Below are positions 44,851-52,527 of a stretch of 59,946 bases of DNA, in pieces. Where the stretch lies: NCBI GenBank assembly GCA_947589605.1, contig CANQBR010000007.1:1-59946 (forward strand). Direction: 5' to 3'. Each line of letters opens with the position of its first letter. The first letter of the stretch is position 1. The stretch is from an uncultured Phascolarctobacterium sp. (GTDB taxonomy: Bacteria; Bacillota; Negativicutes; Acidaminococcales; Acidaminococcaceae). The notes under the pieces are model-generated. The model saw only the letters and a list, made by a program, of their open reading frames with translations. It was not told the origin of the DNA and did not search any database. Position numbers and translations under genes: made by a program.

Positions 44851-45122
44851 GCTCTTTCTTCGACTCTGCTCGATCTATAAAAAAAGGCAGCACTTCTCCC
44901 TCTTTCGGCAAAAACGAAAGGGGAGCACCTGCTGCCTTGAATTTTTTATTTCCTCTACGGGGGGCGCTGCCTCAAGAGGCAGCGCCCTAATACTGCTGCT
45001 CATGTACATAGAAGTATATAATATAGATCTCCCATATAGTATATATATAATAGGGGAACGGGGATGACGGAAAATAAGAAACGAAAGAAAAAACCGGCAA
45101 AAAAGAAAGCAAAGAAAAAAGC
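44851..45122 (+). repeat. Direct repeat copy 1 (~275 bp)
   Basis: Almost identical to 47021-47295. It contains a GGCAGCA...TGCTGCC hairpin with a T-tail, a perfect 11-bp palindrome GGCGCTGCCTC / GAGGCAGCGCC, a TATATA-rich stretch, and a 21-codon Lys-rich ORF (45064-45129, MTENKKRKKKPAKKKAKKKAL) after AGGGGAA. Confidence 0.93.
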
Positions 45123-45125
45123 CCT

Positions 45126-45195
45126 CTAAATATATAGATACTCTTTTTGACCTAAAATGCGACATTTCTTGGAAGAAAATTTTTCGAGAAAGGTT
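45126..45195 (+). repeat. Half-copy A of an AT-rich terminal-inverted-repeat family
   Basis: CTCTAAATATATAGATAC ... TTGGAAGAAAATTTTTCGAGA matches the arms of the element at 47318-47467. A second half-copy lies at 45529-45596. Apart from these, 45196-45630 holds only fragments of GC-rich dispersed repeats and no gene. Confidence 0.7.
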
Positions 45196-45528
45196 TTTAG
45201 GGGGGCTCAGGGGGCGGCGAGCTCGAGTATATCGCCGGTCATTGAGCTTGTCCCGCAGGCGCTTCCTCAGCAGAATTTTTTAAAGCGGCTGAAAGTTTAA
45301 GAGGAAGGGCTTCCCCAGCAGAGTCATCTAAATCATTTGGATGTGCAAGGGGAAGGAAATGCCCGGCGTAGCAGAGCGCCCTAACGCTTCGACAAGCTCA
45401 GCGGGCGGGCGCTAAGTGACCGACGCAACACGAGCCCGGGCACTTCGCTCAACGGGCGGGAGCTACATGAGTCGGCGACTTCGCTCGACGGGCGGCGTGA
45501 TCGAATGGGCGGCCTGTTCAAAAGGGCC

Positions 45529-45596
45529 CCTATATATATAAATACCTTTTTTTGCCCGAAATATTACGTATCGCCGGAAGAAAATTTTTTGAGAAG
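45529..45596 (+). repeat. Half-copy B of the AT-rich terminal-inverted-repeat family
   Basis: CCCTATATATATAAATAC at one end and CGCCGGAAGAAAATTTTTTG at the other, in the same orientation as half-copy A and the left arm at 47318. Confidence 0.75.
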
Positions 45597-45632
45597 GGGA
45601 CGAGAGGCGATTTTAAAACCTTTTGGGCTTCC

Positions 45633-45662
45633 TTGACAGGACTGTCGGCTTCGACGTATAAT
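45633..45662 (+). promoter_or_regulatory. Strong promoter of the candidate small RNA
   Basis: TTGACA (45633-45638), 18-nt spacer, TATAAT (45657-45662). Confidence 0.75.
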
Positions 45663-45669
45663 ATCGGTG

Positions 45670-45838
45670 TCGAACTGAATGCTCAACATCAGTCGTTTCC
45701 CGCCGATAAACGGGAACTGTAAGATCAGGTGTTTCTCTGCCGGCGAATGAGAAGCTGTAAGATCGGGTGTTTACCTACCGATAAGCGGGAAACTGTAAAT
45801 TCGAAGGGTGGGAGGATAGCCTCTCGCCTTTTTGCTTT
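45670..45838 (+). ncRNA. Candidate small RNA: three ~37-nt repeats and a terminator
   Basis: Starting just after a consensus promoter, three tandem units of 36, 38 and 38 nt (about 45689-45724, 45725-45762, 45763-45800) each end in CTGTAAGAT or CTGTAAATT and contain a hairpin (TTTCCCG/CGGGAA in unit 1). The transcript ends at GGTGGGAGG / CCTCTCGCC followed by TTTTT (about 45806-45835). No ORF fits. The architecture recalls type III toxin-antitoxin antitoxin RNAs, but no ToxN-type gene follows; the next gene is the Bro-N gene. Confidence 0.55.
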
Positions 45839-46056
45839 AAGGAGCTTTGCTGCGGAAAAGAAAACATTCCGCTGACGCAAAAAGTGATGCTTGCGCCGTG
45901 TGGTGCAGACGTACATACTGTCAATGAGCATATTCAAGAAATATTTGCCGACAGCAGACAGGATGAAAGAGCAACTGTATGTAAATTTCGGATATTTCCG
46001 AATAAGGGGAGAAGCAGACAGAGCGGCCCCGACATCATGAGGAGCGTGTTGAGGAC

Positions 46057-46926
46057 ATGGAAAATAAAATACAACTTTTTGAGAACAAAAAAATACGTTC
46101 GGCTTGGGATGAAGAGAGAGAAGAATGGTTGTTTTCGGTGGTCGACACGGTTGGCGTTTTAACAGACAGCCCCGATCCCAATAATTACTGGAAGGTACTG
46201 AAATCTCGTCTCCTGAAAGAAGGGAATAGGTCGGTTACAAATTGTAACCAACTGAAATTGAGATCACCGAAAGACGGGAAGCGTTATCGCACCGATGTAG
46301 CTAATATGGAACAACTTTTGCGAATAATTCAGGTCATCCCTTCCCCTAAGGCTGAGCCATTTAAAATGTGGTTGGCGCAAGTGGGAAACGAGCGCATAGA
46401 AGAGACTATCGATCCCGAACTGACTATAGAACGGGCGTTGGCGACTTACTTGCGTAAAGGCTACAGCAGAGAGTGGATCAATCAGCGCTTGCAAGCTATC
46501 CAAGTCCGTAAGGAGTTGACTGACGAATGGCAGGACAGGGGAATACAGCAGGGGATAGAGTATGCTCTTTTGACGGACGAGATCACAAAAGCTTGGTCGG
46601 GCATGTCAACGAGGCAATATAAAAAACTAAAAGGCTTGAAGAAAGAAAATCTGCGCGACAACATGAGCACGGCCGAGATCATTCTGAACATGTTGGCAGA
46701 GGTCAGCACAACAGAGATATCTAAAGCTGTGAGACCGACGAGCTTTGAAGAAAGCAGGCAAGTTGCCAAAAGCGGAGGCGAAGTGGCAGGCAATGCCAGA
46801 CGAGATATGGAACAGCGCACGGGGAGATCGGTCATCACTTCACAAAATGCGGTCCGACTGAACTCTGTGGTCACAGAGCTGATCGAAAAAGTTGCCGATG
46901 ATACTTCGCAAAACGAAAAAGAATGA
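46057..46926 (+). CDS. Bro-N-domain protein (phage antirepressor/DinD-like)
   Basis: 289 aa. Residues 1-105 match the Bro-N pattern: IQLFENKKIRSAWDEEREEWLFSVVDTVGVLTDSPDPNNYWKVLKSRLLKEG, then CNQLKLRSPKDGKRY. The C-terminal part resembles DinD-type proteins (RALATYLRKGYSREWINQRLQAIQVRKELTDEW). Such genes occur in phages and as stand-alone accessory genes; the role is probably DNA binding or antirepression. ATG 46057 follows GAGGA. It is flanked by the 275-bp direct repeats and preceded by the candidate repeat RNA. Confidence 0.8.
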   Translation: MENKIQLFENKKIRSAWDEEREEWLFSVVDTVGVLTDSPDPNNYWKVLKSRLLKEGNRSVTNCNQLKLRSPKDGKRYRTDVANMEQLLRIIQVIPSPKAEPFKMWLAQVGNERIEETIDPELTIERALATYLRKGYSREWINQRLQAIQVRKELTDEWQDRGIQQGIEYALLTDEITKAWSGMSTRQYKKLKGLKKENLRDNMSTAEIILNMLAEVSTTEISKAVRPTSFEESRQVAKSGGEVAGNARRDMEQRTGRSVITSQNAVRLNSVVTELIEKVADDTSQNEKE

Positions 46927-47020
46927 TGCAGTTTGCATAGATCGTTAAGGTCTCATAGCAGCGACGGGATAGCGGATCGCAAAAAGATCGGTGTGGGGGC
47001 GAGCTTCTTTTCGTTTGCCC

Positions 47021-47295
47021 GCTCTTTCTTCGACTCTGCTCGATCTATAAAAAAAGGCAGCACTTCTCCCTCTTTCGGCAAAAACGAAAGGGGAGCATCT
47101 GCTGCCTTGAATTTTTTTATTTCCTCTGCGGGGGGCGCTGCCTCAAGAGGCAGCGCCTTAATACTGCTGCTCATGTACATAGAAGTATATAATATAGATC
47201 TCCCATATAGTATATATATATAATAGGGGAACGGGGGAGACGGAAAATAAGAAACGAAAGAAAAAACCGGCAAAAAAGAAAGCAAAGAAAAAAGC
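47021..47295 (+). repeat. Direct repeat copy 2 (~275 bp)
   Basis: Near-identical to 44851-45122 with a few substitutions, one extra T and one extra TA. The start codon of the Lys-rich mini-ORF is destroyed in this copy (GGGGAGACG in place of GGGATGACG). Confidence 0.93.
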
Positions 47296-47317
47296 AGCTT
47301 TCGAAGCCTCAATTGGG

Positions 47318-47467
47318 CCTCTATATATATAACTACCGATTTCAGGGTAAAATGTGACGTACCTGCGGAAAAAAATTTTCAAAAGAGGCTTTCGAGGTTT
47401 TCAAAAAATTTTCTTCCGGCGACACGTCACAAAATGGGGCAAACTGAGTAGTTATATATATAGGGGC
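47318..47467. mobile_element. MITE-like element: two ~68-bp inverted arms
   Basis: The left arm (CCTCTATATATATAACTACC ... GGAAAAAAATTTTC) and right arm (GAAAATTTTTT... complement, ending GTAGTTATATATATAGGGG) are diverged inverted copies spanning about 150 bp with almost no interior. There is no ORF. Single arms of the same family occur at 45126-45195 and 45529-45596. Confidence 0.65.
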
Positions 47468-47494
47468 GAACGCAAGAGAAGTGCGGAGCTTAAA

Positions 47495-47530
47495 AAGTTT
47501 GTAGTGTGGAGAGTGGAGTGAGGAGTTGGG
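47495..47530. repeat. GGAGTGT-type repeat, right edge of the lpx island
   Basis: Degenerate tandem GGAGAGT / GGAGTGA / GGAGTTG units related to those at 37342-37378. Confidence 0.65.
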
Positions 47531-47562
47531 CAGAGCTCGCCGGCCTTCGGGGAGGCAATGCT

Positions 47563-47590
47563 TTGCTAACGAAAGGATTTATGTTATAAT
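47563..47590 (+). promoter_or_regulatory. Promoter of lpxB-msbA
   Basis: TTGCTA (47563-47568), 16-nt spacer, TATAAT (47585-47590). It gives the displaced lpxB-msbA pair its own transcription start. Confidence 0.7.
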
Positions 47591-47633
47591 CAAATAATAA
47601 AGTTTCGAAGCGAAGGCCTGTGAGGTGAAGACC

Positions 47634-48773
47634 ATGGCGAAGATCTTGATATCGGCGGGAGAAGCTTCCGGCGATGTTCATGCGGCGGCGGTGACGAAAG
47701 AACTGCGCCGACTGGACCCCAAGGGAGAAGTCTTCGGCATGGGCGGCGACGCTTTGCGGTCTGCGGGAGGAGAAGTGCTCTTCGACATCAAGGAGCACGG
47801 GGTGATGGGCTTTACGGAAGTCATCGCCAAACTTCCGGCTCTCTTTAAACTGCGCTCCGCTTTCGCCGAAGTGATGGACGAGAGGAAGCCCGACGTTTTG
47901 GTGATAGTGGACTACCCCGGTTTCAACATGAAGCTGGCGGCCTTGGCCAAGAAAAAGGGCATCCCGGTAGTGAACTACATCGCTCCCAGCGCCTGGGCTT
48001 GGCGCAAGGGCAGAGCCAAAACGGTGGCTCGTTTGGTGGACAAAGTGGCCTGCATCTTTCCCTTCGAATACGATGTGTATAAAGAAGCGGGGGCCCCTGC
48101 TGTTTTCGTGGGCCATCCTCTTTTGGACATCGTGAAGCCCGAACTGAGCAGGGAGGAAGCACTGGCCTATTTTCACAAACAGCAGGACAGAAAGCTGCTG
48201 GTGCTGCTGCCGGGCAGCCGCCTGATGGAGATCGAAAAGATGCTGCCCGGTCTCTTGGCGGCGGCGAAGCTCATAAAAGAAGAACTGCAGGGAGCGGCGG
48301 ATCTTCTCCTGCCTCGGGCCGCCACCATCCCCAAAGAATTGTTGGAGCGGCACATCGCCGCAGCCGGAGTTGACGTGAAGATCGTCGAAGATCACAGCTA
48401 CGACCTTTTCTCCGTGGCAGACTTGGCCTTGGCCACCAGCGGCACGGTAACGCTGGAAGCTGCTCTGTGCGGCTTGGGCAGCGTCATCGTCTACAAAGCG
48501 GCGCCCCTTTCCGCTTTCATCGCCAAATTGGTGCTGAACATACCCCACATCGGCCTGCCCAATATCGTAGCCGGGCGTCAGGTGCTGCCGGAATTATTGC
48601 AGGACGATTTCACTCCCGCCAAAGTGGCTCGGGCCGCCTTAGGCTTGCTGACGGAAGAAGGGCAGGCTCGTTTGCGAAAAGACCTGGCCTTCGTGCGGCA
48701 ACGTTTGGGAGAAAACGGAGCCGTCGAGAGAGTGGCCCGCTTGATCTTAAGTGCGGCAAAGGAAGAAAGATGA
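47634..48773 (+). CDS. lpxB: Lipid A disaccharide synthase LpxB
   Basis: 379 aa. ISAGEASGDVHAAAVTKEL, GMGGDALRSAG, VLVIVDYPGFNMKLA, NYIAPSAWAWRKGRAK, LLPGSRLMEIEKMLPGLL and ATSGTVTLEAAL are all canonical LpxB blocks of this GT-B glycosyltransferase, which joins lipid X and UDP-diacylglucosamine. ATG 47634 follows TGAGGTGAAG. Its stop overlaps the msbA start as ATGA. Confidence 0.96.
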   Translation: MAKILISAGEASGDVHAAAVTKELRRLDPKGEVFGMGGDALRSAGGEVLFDIKEHGVMGFTEVIAKLPALFKLRSAFAEVMDERKPDVLVIVDYPGFNMKLAALAKKKGIPVVNYIAPSAWAWRKGRAKTVARLVDKVACIFPFEYDVYKEAGAPAVFVGHPLLDIVKPELSREEALAYFHKQQDRKLLVLLPGSRLMEIEKMLPGLLAAAKLIKEELQGAADLLLPRAATIPKELLERHIAAAGVDVKIVEDHSYDLFSVADLALATSGTVTLEAALCGLGSVIVYKAAPLSAFIAKLVLNIPHIGLPNIVAGRQVLPELLQDDFTPAKVARAALGLLTEEGQARLRKDLAFVRQRLGENGAVERVARLILSAAKEER

Positions 48774-50566
48774 ATCTTTATTTTCGCACCATACGCTATA
48801 TAAAACCTTATATCTTGATGCTCGTCGGCGCAGGCATCTGCACTGTGGGCGCCACCGGCGGCACTGTCTATCTGCCTTGGATCATCAAGGACATCGTGGA
48901 CGATGTGCTCACCCGCAAAGACTTGGCCATGCTGAACTACATCGCTCTCAGCATCGTGGTGGTGTTCATCATCAGAGGCCTCTTCTATTACGGACAAAAC
49001 TATTTGATGAACTACGTCGGCCAGCACGTGGTGATCGATATCCGCAAGGAAGTTTTCGAAAAACTGCAGCGCCTCAGCCTGTCTTTTTACGATAAAAACA
49101 AGACCGGCACCATCATGAGCTATGTCACCAACGACGTGAGCGCCCTGCAGACCGCCATGGTGGAGAACATCGTGGAGATGATCACAGAAGGCGTGATCCT
49201 TATCAGCTCCATCGCGATGATGCTGTATCTGGATTGGAAGCTTTTCATCCTCACTCTTTGCACCTTCCCCTTCGTGCTGGGCTTCATCGATGTGTTCGGC
49301 AAGAGCATCCGCAAAAACGGCAGCCGCATCCAAGAGGTGACGGCGGACATCACCAGCGTGCTGCAGGAAACGGTGTCCAGTCCGCGTGTGATCAAGTCTT
49401 TCGTGCGGCAGGCTTACGAGATAGCCCGCTTCGATAAAGAGAACATCAACAATTTCAAAGCCAACATGAAAAATGCCCGCCTGATGGCCACCCTCACCCC
49501 TGTTATCGAATTGGTGGCGGCCTTGGGCGTCACTTTGGTGATCTGGTACGGCGGCCGCAGCGTCATCCGCGGCGACATGACCGCCGGCGCCTTGGTGGCC
49601 TTCCTCACTTATGCGGTGAACATCTCCAACCCCATCAAAAGATTGAGCAGAGTCATCGGCAATATCCAAAAGGCCATGGCTGCCGCTCAGCGTGTGTTCA
49701 TGGTGCTGGATCTGGAAGAAGAGATCACCGATGCCCCCGACGCCGTCGAACTGCCGCAGGTCAAGGGACGGGTGGACTTCGAAAAGGTATCTTTCGCCTA
49801 TAACGCCGAAGAAGAAGTGCTCAGCGACTTGAGCTTCACGGCAGAGCCGGGGCAGGTGATAGCTTTCGTAGGGCCCTCCGGCGCCGGCAAAAGCACGGTG
49901 GCCAGCCTGCTGCCTCGTTTTTACGATGTGACGGCGGGGAGCATCCGCATCGACGGCATCGACCTGCGCAAAGTGACCATCAGCTCTTTGCGCACGCAAG
50001 TGGGCATCGTGCCGCAGGAGACGGTGCTCTTCAACGGCAGCGTTTACGACAACATCCTTTACGGCCGGCTGGACGCCACGCAGGCGGAGGTGGAAGCGGC
50101 GGCGAAAGCGGCCAACGCTCACGATTTCATCAGCGCTCTGCCTCACGGTTATCAGACCAAATTGGGAGACAGAGGCGTGAACATCAGCGGCGGCCAGCGG
50201 CAGCGCATCGCCATCGCCCGGGCCATTTTGAAAAACCCCCGCATTTTGGTGCTGGACGAAGCCACCAGCGCTTTGGATTCCGAAAGCGAGCGGGTGGTGC
50301 AGGATGCCTTGGACCGCTTGATGATAGGGCGCACTACCTTCGTCATCGCTCATCGCCTCTCCACCATCAAGAACGCCGACCGCATCTTGGTGCTGGAAAA
50401 GGGCCGGCTGATGGAGCGGGGCACTCACGAAGAACTTTTGGCCAAGGGCGGGCTCTACGCTCATCTCTACAACATCCAATATGCAGCCGGGCAGGAAGAA
50501 GCGGGCGGTGCTCTCCCCGCAGCGGCGACGGTGCCCGCGGATCCGCCGGTGCCGGTGCAAGTTTAG
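48770..50566 (+). CDS. msbA: Lipid A export ABC transporter MsbA
   Basis: 598 aa. Six-helix transmembrane domain (residues 15-310) and an ABC domain with Walker A GPSGAGKSTV (from residue 368), ISGGQRQRIAIARAIL, ILVLDEATSALDSESE and IAHRLSTIKNADRI. The tail (residues 575-598) is an Ala/Pro-rich extension. Its fusion of membrane and ATPase domains and its overlap with lpxB support the role of flipping lipid A core across the inner membrane. ATG 48770. Confidence 0.93.
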   Translation: MNLYFRTIRYIKPYILMLVGAGICTVGATGGTVYLPWIIKDIVDDVLTRKDLAMLNYIALSIVVVFIIRGLFYYGQNYLMNYVGQHVVIDIRKEVFEKLQRLSLSFYDKNKTGTIMSYVTNDVSALQTAMVENIVEMITEGVILISSIAMMLYLDWKLFILTLCTFPFVLGFIDVFGKSIRKNGSRIQEVTADITSVLQETVSSPRVIKSFVRQAYEIARFDKENINNFKANMKNARLMATLTPVIELVAALGVTLVIWYGGRSVIRGDMTAGALVAFLTYAVNISNPIKRLSRVIGNIQKAMAAAQRVFMVLDLEEEITDAPDAVELPQVKGRVDFEKVSFAYNAEEEVLSDLSFTAEPGQVIAFVGPSGAGKSTVASLLPRFYDVTAGSIRIDGIDLRKVTISSLRTQVGIVPQETVLFNGSVYDNILYGRLDATQAEVEAAAKAANAHDFISALPHGYQTKLGDRGVNISGGQRQRIAIARAILKNPRILVLDEATSALDSESERVVQDALDRLMIGRTTFVIAHRLSTIKNADRILVLEKGRLMERGTHEELLAKGGLYAHLYNIQYAAGQEEAGGALPAAATVPADPPVPVQV

Positions 50567-50596
50567 GGCGGTCTGCGGCAAAATATAGCGGCAATA

Positions 50597-50668
50597 AAAG
50601 CAAAACGACAAAGAGCCTGTGCTCGGGGAAAAGCAACGACCCGAAGCGGCAGGCTCTTTTGCTTTTAT
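50597..50668 (+). terminator. Intrinsic terminator after msbA
   Basis: AAAGAGCCTG (50610-50619) pairs with CAGGCTCTTT (50650-50659), inside a wider AAAAGCAAAA / TTTTGCTTTT stem. Confidence 0.85.
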
Positions 50669-50672
50669 GATC

Positions 50673-50775
50673 TTTTCGGCTGATTTTGGATAAACATAAA
50701 GATCTGCCGAAAATTTCTTGACAAAGGAGTTTTTTCGGCTAAAATTGAATTAAAACAAAAATCTGCCGAAATTTT
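50673..50775 (+). promoter_or_regulatory. Promoter with two 44-bp palindrome-containing repeats
   Basis: Two related 44-bp units (50673-50716, 50732-50775), each starting TTTTCGGCT and ending with a TCTGCCGAAA-type arm. TTGACA (50718-50723) and TAAAAT (50740-50745) lie between and within them, so a protein bound to the units would block the promoter. Candidate operators, possibly autoregulatory. Confidence 0.6.
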
Positions 50776-50793
50776 AGCGACGAGGTGGTACAG

Positions 50794-52023
50794 ATGACTT
50801 ACATACATCGCCACATGGAAGAGCAAATTTTAAAATTGAGCGCTTCGTACTCCGCCTTGCTTTTGACCGGGCCGCGGCAGGCGGGGAAGACTACCATGCT
50901 GCGCGCACTGGCCGAGAAAGAAGTGTACGGCCGCGAATATGTATCGCTGGATGATCTGGCGCTGCGTGATCTTGCCAAAAACGACCCCGCACTCTTTTTG
51001 CAGTTGCACAAGCCGCCGGTGCTGATCGACGAGGTGCAGTATGCACCGGAATTGTTCTCTTACATCAAAATACACATCGACGAAGGAGCGCGCCCCGGTG
51101 CCTTTTGGCTGACAGGCTCGCAAATATTTCCTTTGATGCGGGGCGTGGGGGAGACTCTCGCCGGGCGTATTGCTTTGCTCCGCCTGTCGCCTCTATCCCA
51201 GCGAGAGATCGGCGAGGCACCCTGTATACCGTTCACGCCTGATCTGGATAAACTTATGAGCGAGAAAGGTAAGATAGCACCGCTCACTGCGCCGGAATTG
51301 TTCACAAGGATCTGGAAGGGCAGCATGCCGGGTATCGTCAGCGGGCGTTTCAGCGAGCGCAATATTTTTTACTCGTCCTATATCTCCACTTATGTGGAGA
51401 GGGATGTGCGCGAGTTATCTGGGAATATAGATGCTCTGAAATTCAATCGCTTCATTACGGCGTTGGCAGCCCGCACCGCTCAACTGCTCAACTGCAATGC
51501 TCTGGCAGAAGATGCAGATATCGACATAAAAACGGCGAAAGCGTGGGTGGGCCTTCTTGAAACGTTGGGCATCATTTTTTTGCTGCATCCATACTCCAAC
51601 AATGTATTGAAACGTACGATCAAAACGCCGAAAGTGTACTTTTACGACAGCGGTCTGGTCTGCTACCTGACCAGATGGTCGTCACCGGAAGTAGCGGAGA
51701 GCGGCGCTATGAGCGGGGCATTGCTGGAGAACTTTACAGTGGCAGAGCTGATGAAAGGCTATCAGAATGCGGGAGCGGAGCCGTATTTATATTTTTACCG
51801 CGATCGCGACGCCAAAGAAATAGACGTGATAATAGAGGGCGATGGCAAACTGTGGCCGTTGGAGATCAAAAAGACCGTCAGGCCGGATAAACGGCTGACC
51901 CGCATGTTCGGAGTTATCGACAGAGCGCCTTTGCAGCTGGGAACGAGCGCCATATTGTGCATGGCGGATGAACTCGGCGCTTTCGACCGCAACAAGCTGA
52001 TCGTACCCATTTGGATGATATGA
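50794..52023 (+). CDS. AAA-family ATPase with DUF4143 domain
   Basis: 409 aa. Walker A GPRQAGKTT (G26-T33), Walker B PVLIDEVQYAPE, sensor region LTGSQIFPLMRGVGETLAGR, and the DUF4143 C-terminal domain (YDSGLVCYLTRW, GALLENFTVAELMKG, LYFYRDRDAKEIDVIIE, PLEIKKT), which resembles a restriction-endonuclease-like fold. These single-gene ATPases are widespread and poorly understood, often mobile or in multiple copies. ATG 50794 follows CGAGGTGG. Confidence 0.9.
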   Translation: MTYIHRHMEEQILKLSASYSALLLTGPRQAGKTTMLRALAEKEVYGREYVSLDDLALRDLAKNDPALFLQLHKPPVLIDEVQYAPELFSYIKIHIDEGARPGAFWLTGSQIFPLMRGVGETLAGRIALLRLSPLSQREIGEAPCIPFTPDLDKLMSEKGKIAPLTAPELFTRIWKGSMPGIVSGRFSERNIFYSSYISTYVERDVRELSGNIDALKFNRFITALAARTAQLLNCNALAEDADIDIKTAKAWVGLLETLGIIFLLHPYSNNVLKRTIKTPKVYFYDSGLVCYLTRWSSPEVAESGAMSGALLENFTVAELMKGYQNAGAEPYLYFYRDRDAKEIDVIIEGDGKLWPLEIKKTVRPDKRLTRMFGVIDRAPLQLGTSAILCMADELGAFDRNKLIVPIWMI

Positions 52024-52086
52024 GCCCGGCTTTGTTCGCGAGCAAGGCTGCTATGATACGAAAAAGTCGAGGCTGTTGCATGTAAA

Positions 52087-52120
52087 AATATCCATCGGCT
52101 ATGCCGGTGGATATTTTTTG
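52087..52120 (+). terminator. Intrinsic terminator after the DUF4143 ATPase gene
   Basis: AATATCCATCGGC pairs with GCCGGTGGATATT around TAT, followed by TTTTTG. The rest of 52121-52440 has no supported gene. Confidence 0.85.
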
Positions 52121-52444
52121 CCTCCTTCTTTCGAAAACGCCTGCCGACCTTTGCCTTTTGTTTTTTAGGGAACAGAGGAAGATCTTCGGCTCCGGCATTT
52201 TTGAAAAGGGCAGCGCTCTTTAGGCCTATGCTCATTTGGAAAAAGCTCCTGCCTTTCGCCCTTCGTTCATTCGGCTAAAGGGCGATCATGCAGCGGATGC
52301 TCAGCGAAAAAAAGCGGCGCTCGCCAAATATGCGGCCGTTCCCTTTTTGCTTTACGAAAAAACCGGGGCCGCTCTCGTAAAAAAATCGGAAAACAGGAAG
52401 TGTTTCACCTGCTTTAACTTTGTCTTGGGGCTCGTGAAAAGAAA

Positions 52445-52474
52445 TTGACAAGCAATAGTGTATAATATTATAAT
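52445..52474 (+). promoter_or_regulatory. Promoter of the D-threonate-type operon
   Basis: TTGACA (52445-52450), 18-nt spacer, TATAAT (52469-52474); a second -10-like TATAAT at 52461 is too close to the -35. Confidence 0.7.
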
Positions 52475-52527
52475 TGAAGCATAAACTATAATCTGTCAGC
52501 AGGGAGATAAAAGCGGGAGGCGAGCAT

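Noticed and set aside
45884-46162. 92-codon ORF before the Bro-N gene as a type III toxin
   Set aside because: Low-quality start, overlaps the Bro-N gene out of frame and resembles no ToxN family.
48578-50611. 677-codon minus-strand ORF opposite msbA
   Set aside because: Shadow frame; msbA on the plus strand has all ABC motifs.
52236-52448. 70-codon ORF upstream of dtnK
   Set aside because: No ribosome site; overlaps the promoter region; no family resemblance.
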